Positions 1 to 10,852 are shown, numbered from the stretch's first letter. The stretch is 64,000 nt of DNA from Ditylenchus dipsaci (GCA_004194705.1 SADC01000998.1:186001-250000); one strand, 5' to 3'. The notes: a model not told the origin generated them from the letters alone. Made by a program: numbers and translations.

Positions 1-574
1 ACGGGGGCCGGCCTCAAAAGCTTCGATTCGAACAATTGCTTGAAAATGTTCGTCTGTTAGCAAATAGGCAAAAATTCGCGTAAAAGCAATGCTATTAAAA
101 TTAAAAAACGGTGATAAAATAATAAATTTAAACAGTCATACCTTTTCCTGTAGCTAAAAAACTATCTCGTTTACCATTTATTTTGTACCTAAAAACACGC
201 GCTTTCGAATTACCACTAAACCGACCACAACTGTTAAACAGGTTGAAACAAAAAAAATTAAATTAAATTTTAATTTGTTTGCCTCGGTGATCGAAAGTAG
301 ACGAAAAATAATGCGTGTCTGTGTCGAAACCAAATAATTATTATTTTAAAATCTGAAAAATGCAGAAATGTCTGTGCTTTCTTATGGTGCTTTCTCTTTT
401 TGGTATTTTGATGTTTCTATAAAGATTTTGAAATTTTCATACCTATGTCAAAACTTTTGGCGCACCCTGTATGTTCTAAAAAATAAAAATGGTGAGTAAT
501 ACTTATTTCTAGTATCAAAATACTGGATTCTAGTACCGAAATTCTACATTTTGATAGCAAATTTCGCCGCTATT
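1..574. other. AT-rich non-coding stretch
   Basis: No open frame of note and no recognisable RNA gene. Around 460-470 there is CACCCTGTA, which resembles the outer end of the mariner-type MITEs seen later in the window (for example 35566-35916), but no partner end is visible, so it is at most a solo remnant. Confidence 0.5.
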
Positions 575-1588
575 ACATTGCACCCCCCCCCCCCCCAAAA
601 AAGCTATTCCAGTGTACCCACCCCCCCCCCAAAATAATGACCTATTCCATGGTACCCCCCCCCCCCCAAAACCAACTTTTTTATATGCACTCAGAAACCA
701 TTTTTATGTAATAATTTTGCCATAAAAAGGCCAGAACAGCCATTTAAATAGGGTTCAAGGGCTGCATTGGGAGGGGAAGGGAATAACACAGGGGCCACTT
801 TTTTTGGCTGCTTTACCATGTTTTTCAACTCGGGCCGTGGCAAAAATAGACTCTATATGCATTTTATGATCAAGTGTACTTCTCGGAATCATGTCTAAGG
901 TAAGTGCGTGCGCGCATCTCTAACTCTCAAGCCCCCTGCGCCCCTTCGGGGGCGCAGGGGGAATTGGGGCTTGGAGTTGAGATGCGCACACCCACATACC
1001 TTAGACACAAATCACTCGAAAGTGACTCTGGATGCATGAAATAGCATGCATACCAGAGTTATTTATGCGGTAGGCCCGAGTATTTCAAAACCATGTTCAA
1101 CATCTTCAATTTTTCGGCTGAAAAGGGTCTCCCCCCTTCTCGGGCTTATGGCTTCGAGCCAGAGGCTCAGCCATCCAAAAAATTCTGCCTTCACCTCCAC
1201 AGGGTCCTGGCTTAGGCATAATCACCTCGGCACCCACCCGGCTGGCCCTTGAGAGCCTTTTGAGTACTTATGTATTTGGGTCCTCCACAAGTTGCTGGGT
1301 TTGACGTGCCTTCAAACGTATATATTAAGTGGTGGACCCCAAGTTGCTGGGTTTGAGGGTGCCTTAAATCCTTATTCATTAGTGGCCCCTGTTTTGTCCC
1401 TTCCCCTCCCAATACAGCCCTTGAACCCTATTTAAATGGCTGTTCTGGCCTTTTTATGGCAAAATTATTACATAAAAATGGTTTCTGAGTGCATATAAAA
1501 AAGTTGGTTTTTGGGGGGGGGGGTTACAATGGAATAGGTCATTATTTTGGGGGGTGGGTGGAGGATGGTACAATGGAATAGTGCCCAA
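575..1588. mobile_element. Long-TIR fold-back element A
   Basis: The left flank (about 580-790) and right flank (about 1385-1580) are long imperfect inverted repeats. Both contain C- or G-runs, the words CTATTCCA/TGGAATAG, a segment reading TTTTTATGGCAAAATTATTA on the right and its reverse complement on the left, and a GGGAGGGGAAGGGA block. The centre holds the GC-rich hairpin module at 893-1005. A tandem pair built on AAGTTGCTGGGTTTGA lies at about 1285-1355. No transposase is visible, so the element looks non-autonomous. Its superfamily is unknown and a target duplication could not be fixed because the ends are C-runs. Open frames inside it are by-products of the repeats. Confidence 0.7.
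893..1005. repeat. Conserved GC hairpin module, copy 1
   Basis: An imperfect hairpin runs from TCTAAGGTAAGTG to CATACCTTAGA, with a strong GC stem CCCCCTGCG / CGCAGGGGG around the loop. The same module recurs at 4599-4710, 39568-39666 (inverted) and 53298-53408, so it is a dispersed family and not a local accident. Confidence 0.8.
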
Positions 1589-2277
1589 ATTTCAATTTGA
1601 ATATAAAGTACAAAATATTCTTGATCCATACCAGACAAACAAGTCCCTAGGCGTAAGATCCGACAGAGAAATGTTGCAAAACAGGCTGAGCCGCAGTGCA
1701 AAAAGTGCAAAAGATTGCCAAATAAACATAACTATTTTCAAGCTATCGATTTCAGCAACGAACCCTAAACACAAATAGTCCTGCCTGGGTAGCCCCAAGT
1801 TGTAATCAATTATGTGTCAGTGTGTCTGTGGTAGTACAGCAAGGCTCACACACATCATATCCCCCTACTACCGAACCCATACAAAACCAACCACCACCGG
1901 TAGTGGGGCTAATAGGAAAAGCCTGCAGTCAACCAGCTAACCACAGATAGACATAGTGTGTGCAACTGGTCCTATTCAATTTTTTTCGAAATAAAATTTT
2001 TTCATGAAAGCAAGCATTTTGGCCAAGCTCACCCCACACAGTTCATAAAACTTTAGGAAGGATAATGATAAATTTCTGCTAATTTGGAGAATGCAAGCAG
2101 CCATTGTGCTCCACACCTGCATATTTAATCATCTATCCACAAAATCATATTTGTTTCACCTGTTGTGTGTGATCTATTAGTAATATCAGTCATTGAGCAT
2201 GCCTTTCTTTCAACTTTTTTGCATTGATAATTTAGGAAAAGTATTTATTCACCAAACCCACATTTTAGTATTGCAAC
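1589..2277. other. Non-coding stretch upstream of the glycosyltransferase
   Basis: No coding frame is supported. The sequence just before the ATG at 2278 has a T-rich tract and TTGATAATTTAG (about 2224-2235), which could serve as a trans-splice acceptor for a leader RNA such as those at 56-63 kb. That use is inference only. Confidence 0.4.
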
Positions 2278-3645
2278 ATGAAGGGCTATCAATTGATGGC
2301 GGAAAATGAAGTTGTTTTACCTTCAACCGTTCCTACCGACAAAAACAAGTGTAGAATATTGAGAAGCGAGTGTACTTGGTTGGAATTAAACTTTCCTACC
2401 ATCAAAGTGGTCAGCTTTGGAGCTCTGGTGTTCATTGTTCTTCTATTGCTGCACTACATTCTACTTCAGACTTACAGTGATGAGATTGGAAATGCTTTTA
2501 GCAAACATTTTGCAGGCGAGCTTTGGAAATTATAAATATATTTGAATGTAATAGTGCTACTTGTCGACGTGCTAAGGGTAGTGCCATAGCATCTCCCCGG
2601 AATCTCCCCAAGGACACTAACCCACTACACCAGCTATCTAATTTGGTAATGTAACTTATTGGGTATTACGGGGCTAGAGATTTTTCATAATCCCAGCCAC
2701 GTGTTCGGACTTTTTTAGTATCATAGCATCCCCCGGCCCGTGCCCAGCCCTGGTCCCACCTCTATCTTCCACTGGGACTGAAGTTGTTTTTTGTACTTGG
2801 GCGCAAGTTAGACTAACGATGTTATAACGGACTGAAGCCTGACAGGTGCACGGTCCAAGTCGTTTTTTTAATGTCAGGCGGGCCGCGTAGCAAATGTCAC
2901 GGACCATTTTTATTCCCACTAACACCGGGTAAGCCCGTGTTTTTCTCCACCCAAGCTGAAAAAAAATAGATTTATTTACCTAAAATGGTAACATCTTGTC
3001 AGGCAGATCATCAGTTATTAATAGCACTTGCCCTAAAGCTTTTGTTAGAGATGCAAGCACTTCCAGACAACTGGACTGCAGGAGGGTGATGCAGAATGAT
3101 GTCAACTATATAGTGGGTTGTCTTGCATCAACCATTTAAATTATTGACCTTTACCTAGAAGAGAATGGCAAAAACCCGAATTACCTACCAAGATCCATCT
3201 GATCTACCTACGGACTGTGCCTCCATTAAATCCAGGAACTATTTTCCATCCAGACCCAACTCTAAACAAGAAGCTTGTTTTCCGCTGGCACAGGCCAGGA
3301 TTGTCTACAAGGTTTAGGCCTTAGTTTTGAAATCTTTGGCTTAATAAGTGCTCTAAACCCAACCTTACTTTAAGGATTATCGGTTCCTGGAAATGGAGTT
3401 GGCAGCAGGCTATGCTCCCCAGAACTGGTACTGCTTTTGCCATAGATGAAAAGGCGGACAAACTGTTCCATGAGCGAATGCATGCCCTTGCCAGTTGCTT
3501 GCCAAACATACTCACCACACTGCATGAATATAGTGTTGATGGGGCAGGAAAGAATATGATCACTTCTTACATGGAGTGCTTGAAATTGCTAACTGCAGGC
3601 TCTAAACAACAGTACAAACACTGGAAATACGTCTCTTTACTTCAG
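2278..3645 (+). CDS. Core-2/I-branching beta-1,6-GlcNAc-transferase-like (GT14), partial
   Basis: Best model is four exons: 2278-2476, 3003-3112, 3159-3311 and 3375-3645, with phase-compatible junctions and introns of 526, 46 and 63 bp. Exon 1 encodes a ~42-residue tail then a hydrophobic segment (about residues 43-65), as expected for a type II Golgi membrane enzyme. Exons 2-4 match the Branch domain of nematode glycosyltransferases: LDCRRVMQND, then DCASIKSRNYFPS, then APQNWYC followed by IDEKADKLF, then EYSVDGAGKN and ending HWKYVSLLQ at the GTAAC donor. The family adds GlcNAc to glycans in the Golgi. Two oddities: a T-run at 3435-3438 is one base too long for the frame, and the downstream half of the domain is not found, the intron running into transposon-like sequence. 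Exon 1 is linked by phase and topology only. Confidence 0.68.
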
Positions 3646-3663
3646 GTAACAACTATTTTGAGC

Positions 3664-4085
3664 ATTACAGTCGAGCCTGTATAGAACGTCAACCCTATAT
3701 AACGGCAATATTTGGGTTAGCGGGCAACTCAAAAAGGAAATTTCACCCCCGGTATAATGGCGCTCGATAAGCGGCACCATCGGCGCCAAAGAGCTGGTGT
3801 TGTTTTCTCTCTAATACAGACCCCCGCCCCTCCTGTTCAAAATCGTGTTCTTAACATTGTGTTTTTAACTCACTTTTAGAGATTGTTCTTACGCAAGTTA
3901 CCCCTCATTGTGTAGCCAGTGAGATGAGCTACAATAGGATGGGTAACTTACATGAGAAAAGTATTCAAAAAGTGGGTCAAAAACACAATTCCACAAACAT
4001 GTTTTTCAAATTTAGGGGTGGGGGTCTATAACTAGAGAGAATACGGTATCAAGCAATAAAATTACCTCCGATATAACGGAACTTA
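3664..4085. mobile_element. Degenerate pogo/Tigger-like ends with a nested hairpin MITE
   Basis: The segment opens with ACAGTCGAGCCTGTATAGAACG and holds CCGATATAACGG near its far end, the wording typical of Tigger/pogo terminal repeats. Inside (about 3807-4050) is a second inverted pair, TTCTCTCTAATACAGACC against GGTCTATAACTAGAGAGAA followed by TACGGTA. This second pair is the same family as the MITE at 37099-37347. The sequence lies directly downstream of the last recognised glycosyltransferase exon. Confidence 0.5.
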
Positions 4086-4202
4086 AATAGGGTGTGTGAA
4101 AAAAATTGGCCACTTTCAATCTCTCACATTTGCTTTCTATAATTCATTCCTAATGGAAGAGTCGGTAGCTCTGTTCACTACTGGATGCCAAGGCCAGGTA
4201 AC

Positions 4203-5104
4203 ACTATAGAATGCCCCCCCCCCAGCTAGCGAAAAATTTACTTTTCCTGAAGGGGAAAGGACCCGTCCCATTTGGATTCTCGTGCTCTGAATAGGCACGG
4301 AAACACTTTGGTTTCCGGAAAATCGAAAAAAATTTTTTTCGATTTGCCTTGGTCCCCCAAGGTAAAAAATTTCAGAAAATTCAAAAAAAATATTTTTTTG
4401 AATTCCCGCCAAAGCATTTTTAAAGGGATTTAGGGCTGTATTGGGAGGGGAAGGGAATAAAAGGGGCCACCTTCATGGAAAAATTATAAAAAAGTGAATT
4501 CTGGACCACTTCGGATGTCCTGCCATGTTTTTCAACTGGGCCGTGGCAAAAAGAGACTCTATATACATTTTATGGTCAAGAGTACTTCTCGAATCATGTC
4601 TAAGGTAAGTGAGTGCGCGCATCTCTAACTCTCAAGCCCCTGCGCGCCCTTCGGGGGCGCAGGGGGCTTGGGGGCTTGGAGTTGAGATGCGCACACCCAC
4701 ATACCTTAGACACAAATCACTCGAAAGTGACTCTGGATGCATGAAAAAGCATGCATACCAGAGTTTATTTATGCGGTAGGCCCCAGTATTCAAAATTATG
4801 TCCAACATCTTCTTGTTAATGGGCTCTGTGTGATTAGTGGCCCCTGTTTTGTCCCTTCCCCTCCCAATACAGCCCTAAATCCCTTAAAAAATGTTTTGGC
4901 GGGAATTCAAAAAAAATATTTTTTTTGAATTTTCTTAAATTTTTTACCTTGGGGACCAAGGCAAATCGAAAAATTTTTTTTTTCGATTTTCCGGAAACCA
5001 AAGTGTTTCCGTGCCTATTCAGAGCACGAGAATTAAATGGGACGGGTCCTTTCCCCTTCAGGAAAAGTAAATTTTTCGCTAGCTGGGGGGGGGCATTCTA
5101 TAGT
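4203..5104. mobile_element. Long-TIR fold-back element B
   Basis: Terminal inverted repeats of about 260 bp: the left starts ACTATAGAATGCCCCC and the right ends GGGGGCATTCTATAGT. Inside each arm are matching AGCTAGCGAAAAATTTAC, TTTCCGGAAAATCG and AATTCCCGCCAAA blocks. The centre holds the GC hairpin module (4599-4710) flanked by the same ~270 bp found in element A. No coding sequence is evident. It shares the core but not the outer arms with element A, so the family appears to swap ends. Confidence 0.75.
4599..4710. repeat. Conserved GC hairpin module, copy 2
   Basis: Same module and orientation as 893-1005, including flanking CTCTGGATGCATGAAA and TTTATGCGGTAGGCCC. Confidence 0.8.
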
Positions 5105-5640
5105 ATAGCCGACTGAACACCCTAGGTAATACCAGCAGATGAGAAGGATTTAGTAATTTAGAAAGAATTTCACTCATTGTTGTATTTTAGAAGTCCGATA
5201 TTGATTGAAGGTTAATTTGTAGTGATTGAATGGAGGTTGACAACTAAAATTTTAACAACCAAATAATGAAAAACAACTGGATGAATCGATTAAATGGATT
5301 GAATCAATCAAGCCGGATAGGCAGAATGTTGAAGGCTTTTAACAGGCCCAGGCCTGACTGTAAGACCAGCACATTCTGTGCAGAATTTCATCGAGAACCC
5401 GAATCTGATAACCGTTTTTCAAAAAAGCCGGTTTGGCTCGATCTTTCGACCGATTTCTGAATAACGTCAAATGCGATTTGGGTATGTTCATAAAATCAGG
5501 TGGTCTTCAAATATTTAATACTAGGGTCTGCAGGCGCCTATCGGCGCCTATGTTGTTCGGGAACATTAGTTGTTCATGTACATTAGTAGTTCGGGTAGAT
5601 TTATCTTTCGAGTGCGTTAATGGTTAGGGTAGATCATCCA
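5105..5640. other. Non-coding stretch
   Basis: No supported gene or repeat. Short open frames here lack splice signals or recognisable content. Confidence 0.4.
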
Positions 5641-5654
5641 CCCTACCTGTTGAC

Positions 5655-6028
5655 TAAGCTACTCTACCTCGTCTACCCTCGCCCATCCTTGCCTACCCTT
5701 GCCCATCCTCGCCTATCCTCGTCTACCATCGCCCATCCTCGCCTACCTTGCCCATCCTCGCCTATCCTCGCCTACCCTCGCCCATCCTCGCCTACGCTCG
5801 CCCATCCTCGCCCATTCTCACCTGCTCTTGCCATTCTCGCATATCCTCGTCTACCCTTGCCCATCCTCGCCTATCCTCGCTTACCCTCGCCCATCCTCGC
5901 CTATCCTCGCCTACCCTCGCCTACCCTTGCCCATTTTCGCCTATCCTCGTCTACCCTAGCCCATCCACGCCTATCCTCGTCTACCATCGCCCATCCTCGC
6001 CTACCCTCGCCCATCCTCGCCTACCCTT
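5655..6028. repeat. Minisatellite, ~10 bp CCTCGCC(T/C)A(T/C) units
   Basis: Tandem degenerate 10-mers such as CCTCGCCTAT, CCTCGTCTAC and CCTCGCCCAT run throughout. All three + frames stay partly open and yield proline/leucine repeats, an effect of a repeat lacking stop triplets rather than a gene. Confidence 0.9.
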
Positions 6029-6545
6029 GAAATCCACCATCTCCGATTTGGAGGGCAAGGAAAATTTTTTTAGAAGCAACTTCGATTATACGTGTTTGTG
6101 CTTAACAGGATGCCAAGATGTTTTACTTGAAGGTTCCGCAGAGATATCTGACATTAATTGGCAAAAACTGGCCAAAAAGTGGGTTAAACCCGAAAATCCA
6201 CCTTAAATCCAGGCCAAATCGACCATCACCAATTTGGAGGGCAAGGAAAATTTTTTTAGAAGCAGCTTCAATTATACGTGTTTGTGCTTAAAAGAAAGCC
6301 AAGATGCTAAACTTCAGGGTTCCGGTGAAATAACTAACATGAGTTAACTAAACATAGCAGAAAAGTGGGCTTGAACACAAAATGCCACCTCAAATCCAGG
6401 CTAAAATCCACCATCTCTAGTTTGGAGGGCAAGGAAAAATTTTTTTAGAAGCAACTTCAATTATACGTGTTTGTGCTTAAAAGAAAGCTAAGATGTTGAA
6501 CTTGAGGTTCCGAAAAAATACGAACATAAAATTGCAAAAAGTAGC
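6029..6545 (-). repeat. Satellite, ~187 bp units, locus 1 (about 2.7 copies)
   Basis: The mark TTTGGAGGGCAAGGAAAA recurs at about 6047, 6233 and 6421, a period of 186-188 bp. Each unit also carries TAGAAGCAACTT, ATTATACGTGTTTGTGCTT and AATCCACC. The reverse complement aligns with the arrays at 38510-39080 and 44780-45520 (shared: TGGATTT, CCGGAACC or equivalent, TCTAAAAAAA), so this is one family at three places. Confidence 0.8.
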
Positions 6546-6985
6546 CAAAAATCAGTCTTGAACACCATAAATTCATAAAAAGTGTGACGGACGGCCCCAA
6601 ACTAAATTTCTGAGCGATCAAGCTCATCTGACTGGAATTCTGAATCGATTTTTTTGCAAGAAGTTTAAAAATTTAACGGGAGATTTAATTATTTTGACGG
6701 ATATTTAATTAATTTGACGGGAGTTTTCGATTTGAGCCTTTTTTAAATGTGGTTTTTGAGTCATATTTTGTCGACAACTCGGTGTTGCAATCTCAGCACA
6801 CTTGTGCAGAATTTAAAGTTAAATTAGCATGATCAATATTAGAATTTCAAAATTCCTTCAAAAAAGGCCCTAAAAATCCAAACGCAATAGAAAAGTAATC
6901 GCCCTTTTTGCAATGGTTTTTCGCCCTTTTCTATTTCGATTTTTAGGGCGTTTTTTTGAACGAATTTATAAATTCTGATATTGAT
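6546..6985. other. AT-rich non-coding stretch
   Basis: Nothing codable is seen. It ends at the target duplication of the Mutator-like element. Confidence 0.4.
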
Positions 6986-7227
6986 ATACGGCTGGGTGCC
7001 ATGGCATTTCGTCCAAAATTCAGTTCGTCCAAAGTCAATTCGTCCAAAGACAATTCATCCAAAATTCAGTTTTTGTCCAAAAGCCAATTTGTCCAAAAGT
7101 TAATTCGTCCAAAATTCAATTTGTCCAAATTTGAATTCCAAGTCGAAATTTTGTGGGATAACCATTTTCATGATCACAGAATAAATTCACCCGCTCAGAA
7201 ACGCGTGCCAGAGTGACCGAAAGCTGT

Positions 7228-7547
7228 AAAAATCTGGTTTTTAGGTGGTTTACTAAAGGGGGGACAAACTTTTTGCGAAAAGACGATAGAGCGAATCAGA
7301 ATCGCAATGCGATCGGGTGAATCACTCAGAATTACACCACGAATATCCAAAACTATCCCAAACCACTCCAGCGACTCGAAAACACTGTTTAAGGTGGTTT
7401 GTAGTGGTTGGCGATGTTCGATGGGGAGATTCTGAGCGATTCATCCGATTCATATTCATAGCGATTCTGATTTGCTCAATCGTTTTTTTGCGCAAAGTTT
7501 GTCCCCCCATTAGTAAACACCCCCCACCCCCAAAAAACCAGATTTTA
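7228..7547. mobile_element. Nested MITE with long inverted repeats
   Basis: The left arm contains AATCTGGTTTTTAGG, GGGGGGACAAACTTTTTGCG and GCGAATCAGAATCGC. The right arm carries their reverse complements in reverse order. The central words TTCTGAGCGATTC and CACTCAGAATT link it to related sequence at 41345-41660 and in both palindrome arms near 17560 and 28310. Confidence 0.65.
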
Positions 7548-8512
7548 TTGGCCTTTGGTCACTGGTGCATCAGATTGGTCCTTCGTAAATTAAGTCCTAA
7601 TAGGTTACAGGTTCGAATCCGGTCGTGGCAAAAAAATTTCCTGGCTAAAATAGCTTTCAACGGACCCGTAAGCTTCAGGTTGGATAGTGAGACCATCTGA
7701 AACGTGCTCAAACGGGTGTCCACCTCCATAATACTAAAATTTTGGATTAAGCCCAAATTAAATAAAAAAAAACATCGTATCCCACCCATAATCCTGTCCT
7801 GAGTATGATTTTGCTTACCAAAACAGCTGTTTGGACTGCAGAAACCCAGTTCTCGAGTAGTTTCAGACCCCGCAGTATTTAGGTGGCAGTTGAAAGAACG
7901 TGGTGCTTGGGTGACTCTACTTAGGAAAAAAATACAGAAACAGTCAGGTGATTGTATTTGGCAGTGCCTAGATATCGGTACTGAGATGGAAACAAGTTAA
8001 TAAGAGCCTTGGACGGACTTCACCTTGCGTAAATTTGGACCAATTGCACTTTGGACGAATTGACTTTTAGACGAATTGACTTTTGGACGAACTGAATTTC
8101 GAACGAATTGAATTTCGGACGAATTGTCTTTGGACCAGTGTTTTCAAAATGGAATGGAAAATGGAATATTTCATTTTCATTATGGAAATGGAATGGAATT
8201 CCATTCCACCCTCGGAATGGAATAGAATTCAAGTTCCATTCGATTTTTAAGACAAAATGGAATGTAATTTATATTCCATTCCATTTTCAAGACAAAATGG
8301 AATGGATTTTAAATTCCATTCCATTTCGAGGGTGGAATAGAGTTCCATTCCATTTCCGTAATGGAATTTGTATTATTCCATTCCATTTTCAGTGGATGAA
8401 ACTGCTCTATATTCCGTCATATTTTCAATGGAATATAACTATTAGTTTTTTTAATGGGTATGCAGTTGTTCATTGGTTGCTGAATTGACACTTCTTTTTA
8501 TAGGTTTTCAAA

Positions 8513-8635
8513 ATGAGTGCAGAAATTTCCCCTGGTCAGACTTCAGCAAAGAAACGGTCTCAAGTCTGGATTACAGTCGATGAGCTTACAGATGAATTCG
8601 GCAAAAAGGCTGTAAAATGCAAAGAATGTTCAAAG
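8513..8635 (+). pseudogene. hAT transposase N-terminal exon with BED zinc finger
   Basis: The frame starts at ATG 8513 and runs 41 codons to an AAG|GTAAAA donor. It reads KRSQVWITVDELTDEFGKK and then VKCKECSK, matching the BED pattern (aromatic-rich start, then C-x2-C) that binds transposon ends. The His pair of the finger would lie in a following exon that is not clearly visible. It lies inside a hAT element whose catalytic core is not recognisable, hence the relic call. Confidence 0.65.
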
Positions 8636-9405
8636 GTAAAACTGCCCACATTTTGTCAAGACCATAAAGTCTTGTACAGATCTTCGCTAATCCGGAATCT
8701 ACATCGATTAGTCGTCATCACAATTCAATGCATATGTCTTGAAAGAAGAGGCGGAAAAAATATCACAACGGAACCGGATTCAAACAACAAGTGTGTGCTT
8801 TTTCTGACTATTATATGCTATTCTTGCTTTTTAGAAACTGAAAGGTTGACTTAAAAGGTTTGGAACAGCTTTCCCTTTGCGAATTTCTACATCAAGGCTA
8901 CATCAAGGCTCTAAAAAAGTCGCTCACCAGATTTGAGGTAAAATTTTTAGTATTTGTCTTGGACTAATTTTAATATCATTCAGGAATATGTTGCAATGCA
9001 GAGTTAATATATGCCCTGTTGAGCTTAGAAGATCGGATCAAAGAGAATATTTGATATCAACAATGTGAACTTTGACTCTCAGGTATTCGATTCGAAAAAA
9101 ACTCTCTCTGTTATTTACAAGATATTTAGATCCATTACGAAGACGCAATTCAGCGGAAGAATGTCAACTCAACTCAACGTTGGACAATATGATACGAGAA
9201 GTGGGTATGGAGCAGAGCAACAGATGAAAAAAAAGCATGAAGCCCAAGTTGGCGCAAAGTACTGGCTACAAAAAATTTTGAGCTGTGTGGTTAGTGCAAA
9301 TTCTTTGGCAATTTCAAAATTGATACTCTAAAATATTGGAAATCTCTTCTCGAATTAGTATGATATTCTCTTTCATCTTCTCTGTTTTACAAACCTGATG
9401 TTTAG

Positions 9406-9485
9406 GAAGCTGAAGTGGTTGCAATCATGGCACTAGAAGTTCTTACAGTCCCTGCAATGAGTGCACCGGTGGAGCGTATTTTCTC
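9406..9485 (+). pseudogene. hAT transposase C-terminal dimerisation exon
   Basis: After a TTTAG acceptor the frame reads ALEVLTVPAMSAPVERIFS, the hallmark of the hAT C-terminal domain (usual form: iPATSAPVERxFS). It ends at a TC|GTAAGC donor. The rest of the domain is not seen, so this is a truncated remnant of the transposase of 8136-10218. Confidence 0.75.
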
Positions 9486-9840
9486 GTAAGCTTGGCTACA
9501 AGAACTCACCGCAAAAGACATGATTTCTGCTTTTAAATTTCCAATTAGTTGTACAAACCAATAGTTTTGTGAAAGATATGAATAAACATTGAGAATGATG
9601 AGGGAGTATGATTTACTTGTACGTGTTTAAGGTGAGAGGTGAAACAGTGACCAAAATAGTGACAGAGCAGCCGAAATAATACTGAATGTCTTTTATTCCT
9701 GCTTAATCATAACCTTTTATCGAATACGTAGAAAAATGTGTATGGATAAGAATAGATTACACAATGGAATGAAGTGGTTTCGTTCCATTTTTAGAATTGG
9801 AAAATCAAATACACCATTAGGAAAATGGAATGGAATATTC

Positions 9841-9989
9841 TAGGGTTGTACAATAGGAATATTCCGGGAACATTGGGGATTATCCGGGTTTCCCGGTATT
9901 TTCCCCTATATTGGGAATATTCCCGGAATATTCCCAATGTTCCGGGAATTTCCCGGGTTTTCTATATTCCGGGAATTTCTACAACTCTA
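9841..9989. mobile_element. Nested hAT-like MITE built of GGGAATATTCCC words
   Basis: Ends are TAGGGTTGTACAA and TACAACTCTA. The flanks are GAATATTC (9833-9840) and CAATATTC (9990-9997), 7 of 8 matching. The body is almost entirely variants of CCGGGAATATTCCC. It shares the TAGGGTTGT end with 33229-33469 and 46387-46672. Confidence 0.75.
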
Positions 9990-10356
9990 CAATATTCCAT
10001 ATCCATTATGGAAATGGAATGGAATTCCATCCACCTTCAAAATGGAATGGAATTTCAATTCCATTCCATTTTCAAGACAAGATGGATGGAATTTCAATTC
10101 CATTCCATTTTGAGCCAAACTGGAACGGAATTCAAATTCCATTCCATTTTGAGGGTGGAATGGAATGTAATCCACTTTGCATGGAATATTCCATTTTCCA
10201 TTCATTTCTGAAACACTGCTTTGGACGAATTGAATTTTAGACGAACTGCATTTTGGACGAATTGACTTTGGACGAACTGAATTTTGGACAAAATGCCATG
10301 GCACCATACGGCTGTTAAAGGGGGGGGGGGAGTTAGGTCTTCGGTTTTGAAAAAGT

Positions 10357-10441
10357 GGCTTCCATGGCGCAGTGCGTAAGCGCTCGCGTTTTTGGCCAAA
10401 AATGGTATTTTTTGTGTTGCAGGTTCAAACCGCGCAGGGCA
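10357..10441 (+). repeat. tRNA-like sequence, inverted pair, left copy
   Basis: A box A-like TGGCGCAGTGCGTAAGCGC and a box B-like GGTTCAAACC are present. The ends GTGGCTT and AGGGCAC would form most of an acceptor stem, and GCGC/GCGC a D stem. The T stem does not pair well and the anticodon region is overlong, so this is a tRNA-derived repeat or tRNA pseudogene. Its partner lies inverted at 10555-10655. Confidence 0.6.
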
Positions 10442-10554
10442 CACTATTTTTTTTTTTGCTTGTTTGGCCAGTTTAGAGGTAATTAGATTTTTTTGACGCG
10501 AGATTCGGAATCAGCGACCCAAATTACCTCTAAACTGCCCAAAGAAGCCAAAAA

Positions 10555-10655
10555 AGTGTGACACTACGTGGGATTGAACCTGTAACACCAAAAAAACACC
10601 ATTTTGGGCCAAAAAACGCGAGCGCTTACGCACTGCGCCATGGAAGCCACTTTTC
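10555..10655 (-). repeat. tRNA-like sequence, inverted pair, right copy
   Basis: Reads on - as GTGGCTTCCATGGCGCAGTG, then CGTAAGCGCTCGCG, then a T-rich insert, then ACAGGTTCAATCCC, so it is the same unit as 10357-10441 facing it across about 110 bp. The inserts between box A and box B differ slightly between the copies. Confidence 0.6.
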
Positions 10656-10852
10656 AAACCTAAGTACTTCTCCCCGGTGGCTAAACTTCGAATCCCCAGC
10701 AGTCAACTTTGGTATACCCCACAGTCAACTTTGGTATATCCCAGCACTTAATTCAGAACACACCCTCATGTTACCCACAATAAAAGCTGAGGATGTTAGC
10801 TACACAATGGTGTAAAAATTTCCTGGTTTAGTTCACAAAAATGTATATTTTT

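Larger units (their letters stand above)
8136..10218 (+). mobile_element. hAT transposon with an 8 bp target duplication
   Basis: TIRs are CAGTGTTTTCAAAATGG on the left and, inverted, CAGTGTTTCAGAAATG on the right. They are flanked by a perfect 8 bp direct repeat CTTTGGAC at 8128-8135 and 10219-10226, as hAT transposases make. Subterminal regions are packed with the palindromic word GGAATGGAATTCCATTCC. Coding remnants on + include a BED zinc finger exon (8513-8635) and a hAT dimerisation exon (9406-9485). At 2083 bp with decayed coding it is probably non-autonomous. Confidence 0.92.
6995..10305. mobile_element. Mutator-like non-autonomous element with a 9 bp target duplication
   Basis: The ends are GGTGCCATGGCATTT and, inverted, AAATGCCATGGCACC. 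They are flanked by a perfect 9 bp direct repeat ATACGGCTG at 6986-6994 and 10306-10314. A 9 bp duplication is the signature of Mutator-like transposases. Both termini continue inward as tandem copies of a ~15-20 bp word containing TTCGTCCAAA. Without the hAT element nested at 8136-10218 and its duplication, the element is about 1.2 kb and encodes nothing recognisable. A Mutator transposase relic at 39825-40290 shows the superfamily has been present. Confidence 0.85.

Noticed and set aside
5620..6206. Long open frames with Pro/Leu-rich repeats
   Set aside because: They arise from a 10 bp minisatellite without stop triplets; all three frames are open in turn.
5655..6545. Possible CRISPR-like array
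   Set aside because: Units are contiguous tandem repeats without unique spacers, and the genome is eukaryotic.
7550..7632. Possible tRNA gene ending TTCGAATCC near 7610
   Set aside because: Box B is present, but no 5' strand pairs with the acceptor side and the T stem has a mismatch.
8020..10307. Frames rich in Asn/Phe/His/Trp within the hAT ends
   Set aside because: Translations of GGAATGGAATTCC and TTGGACGAATTG terminal words.
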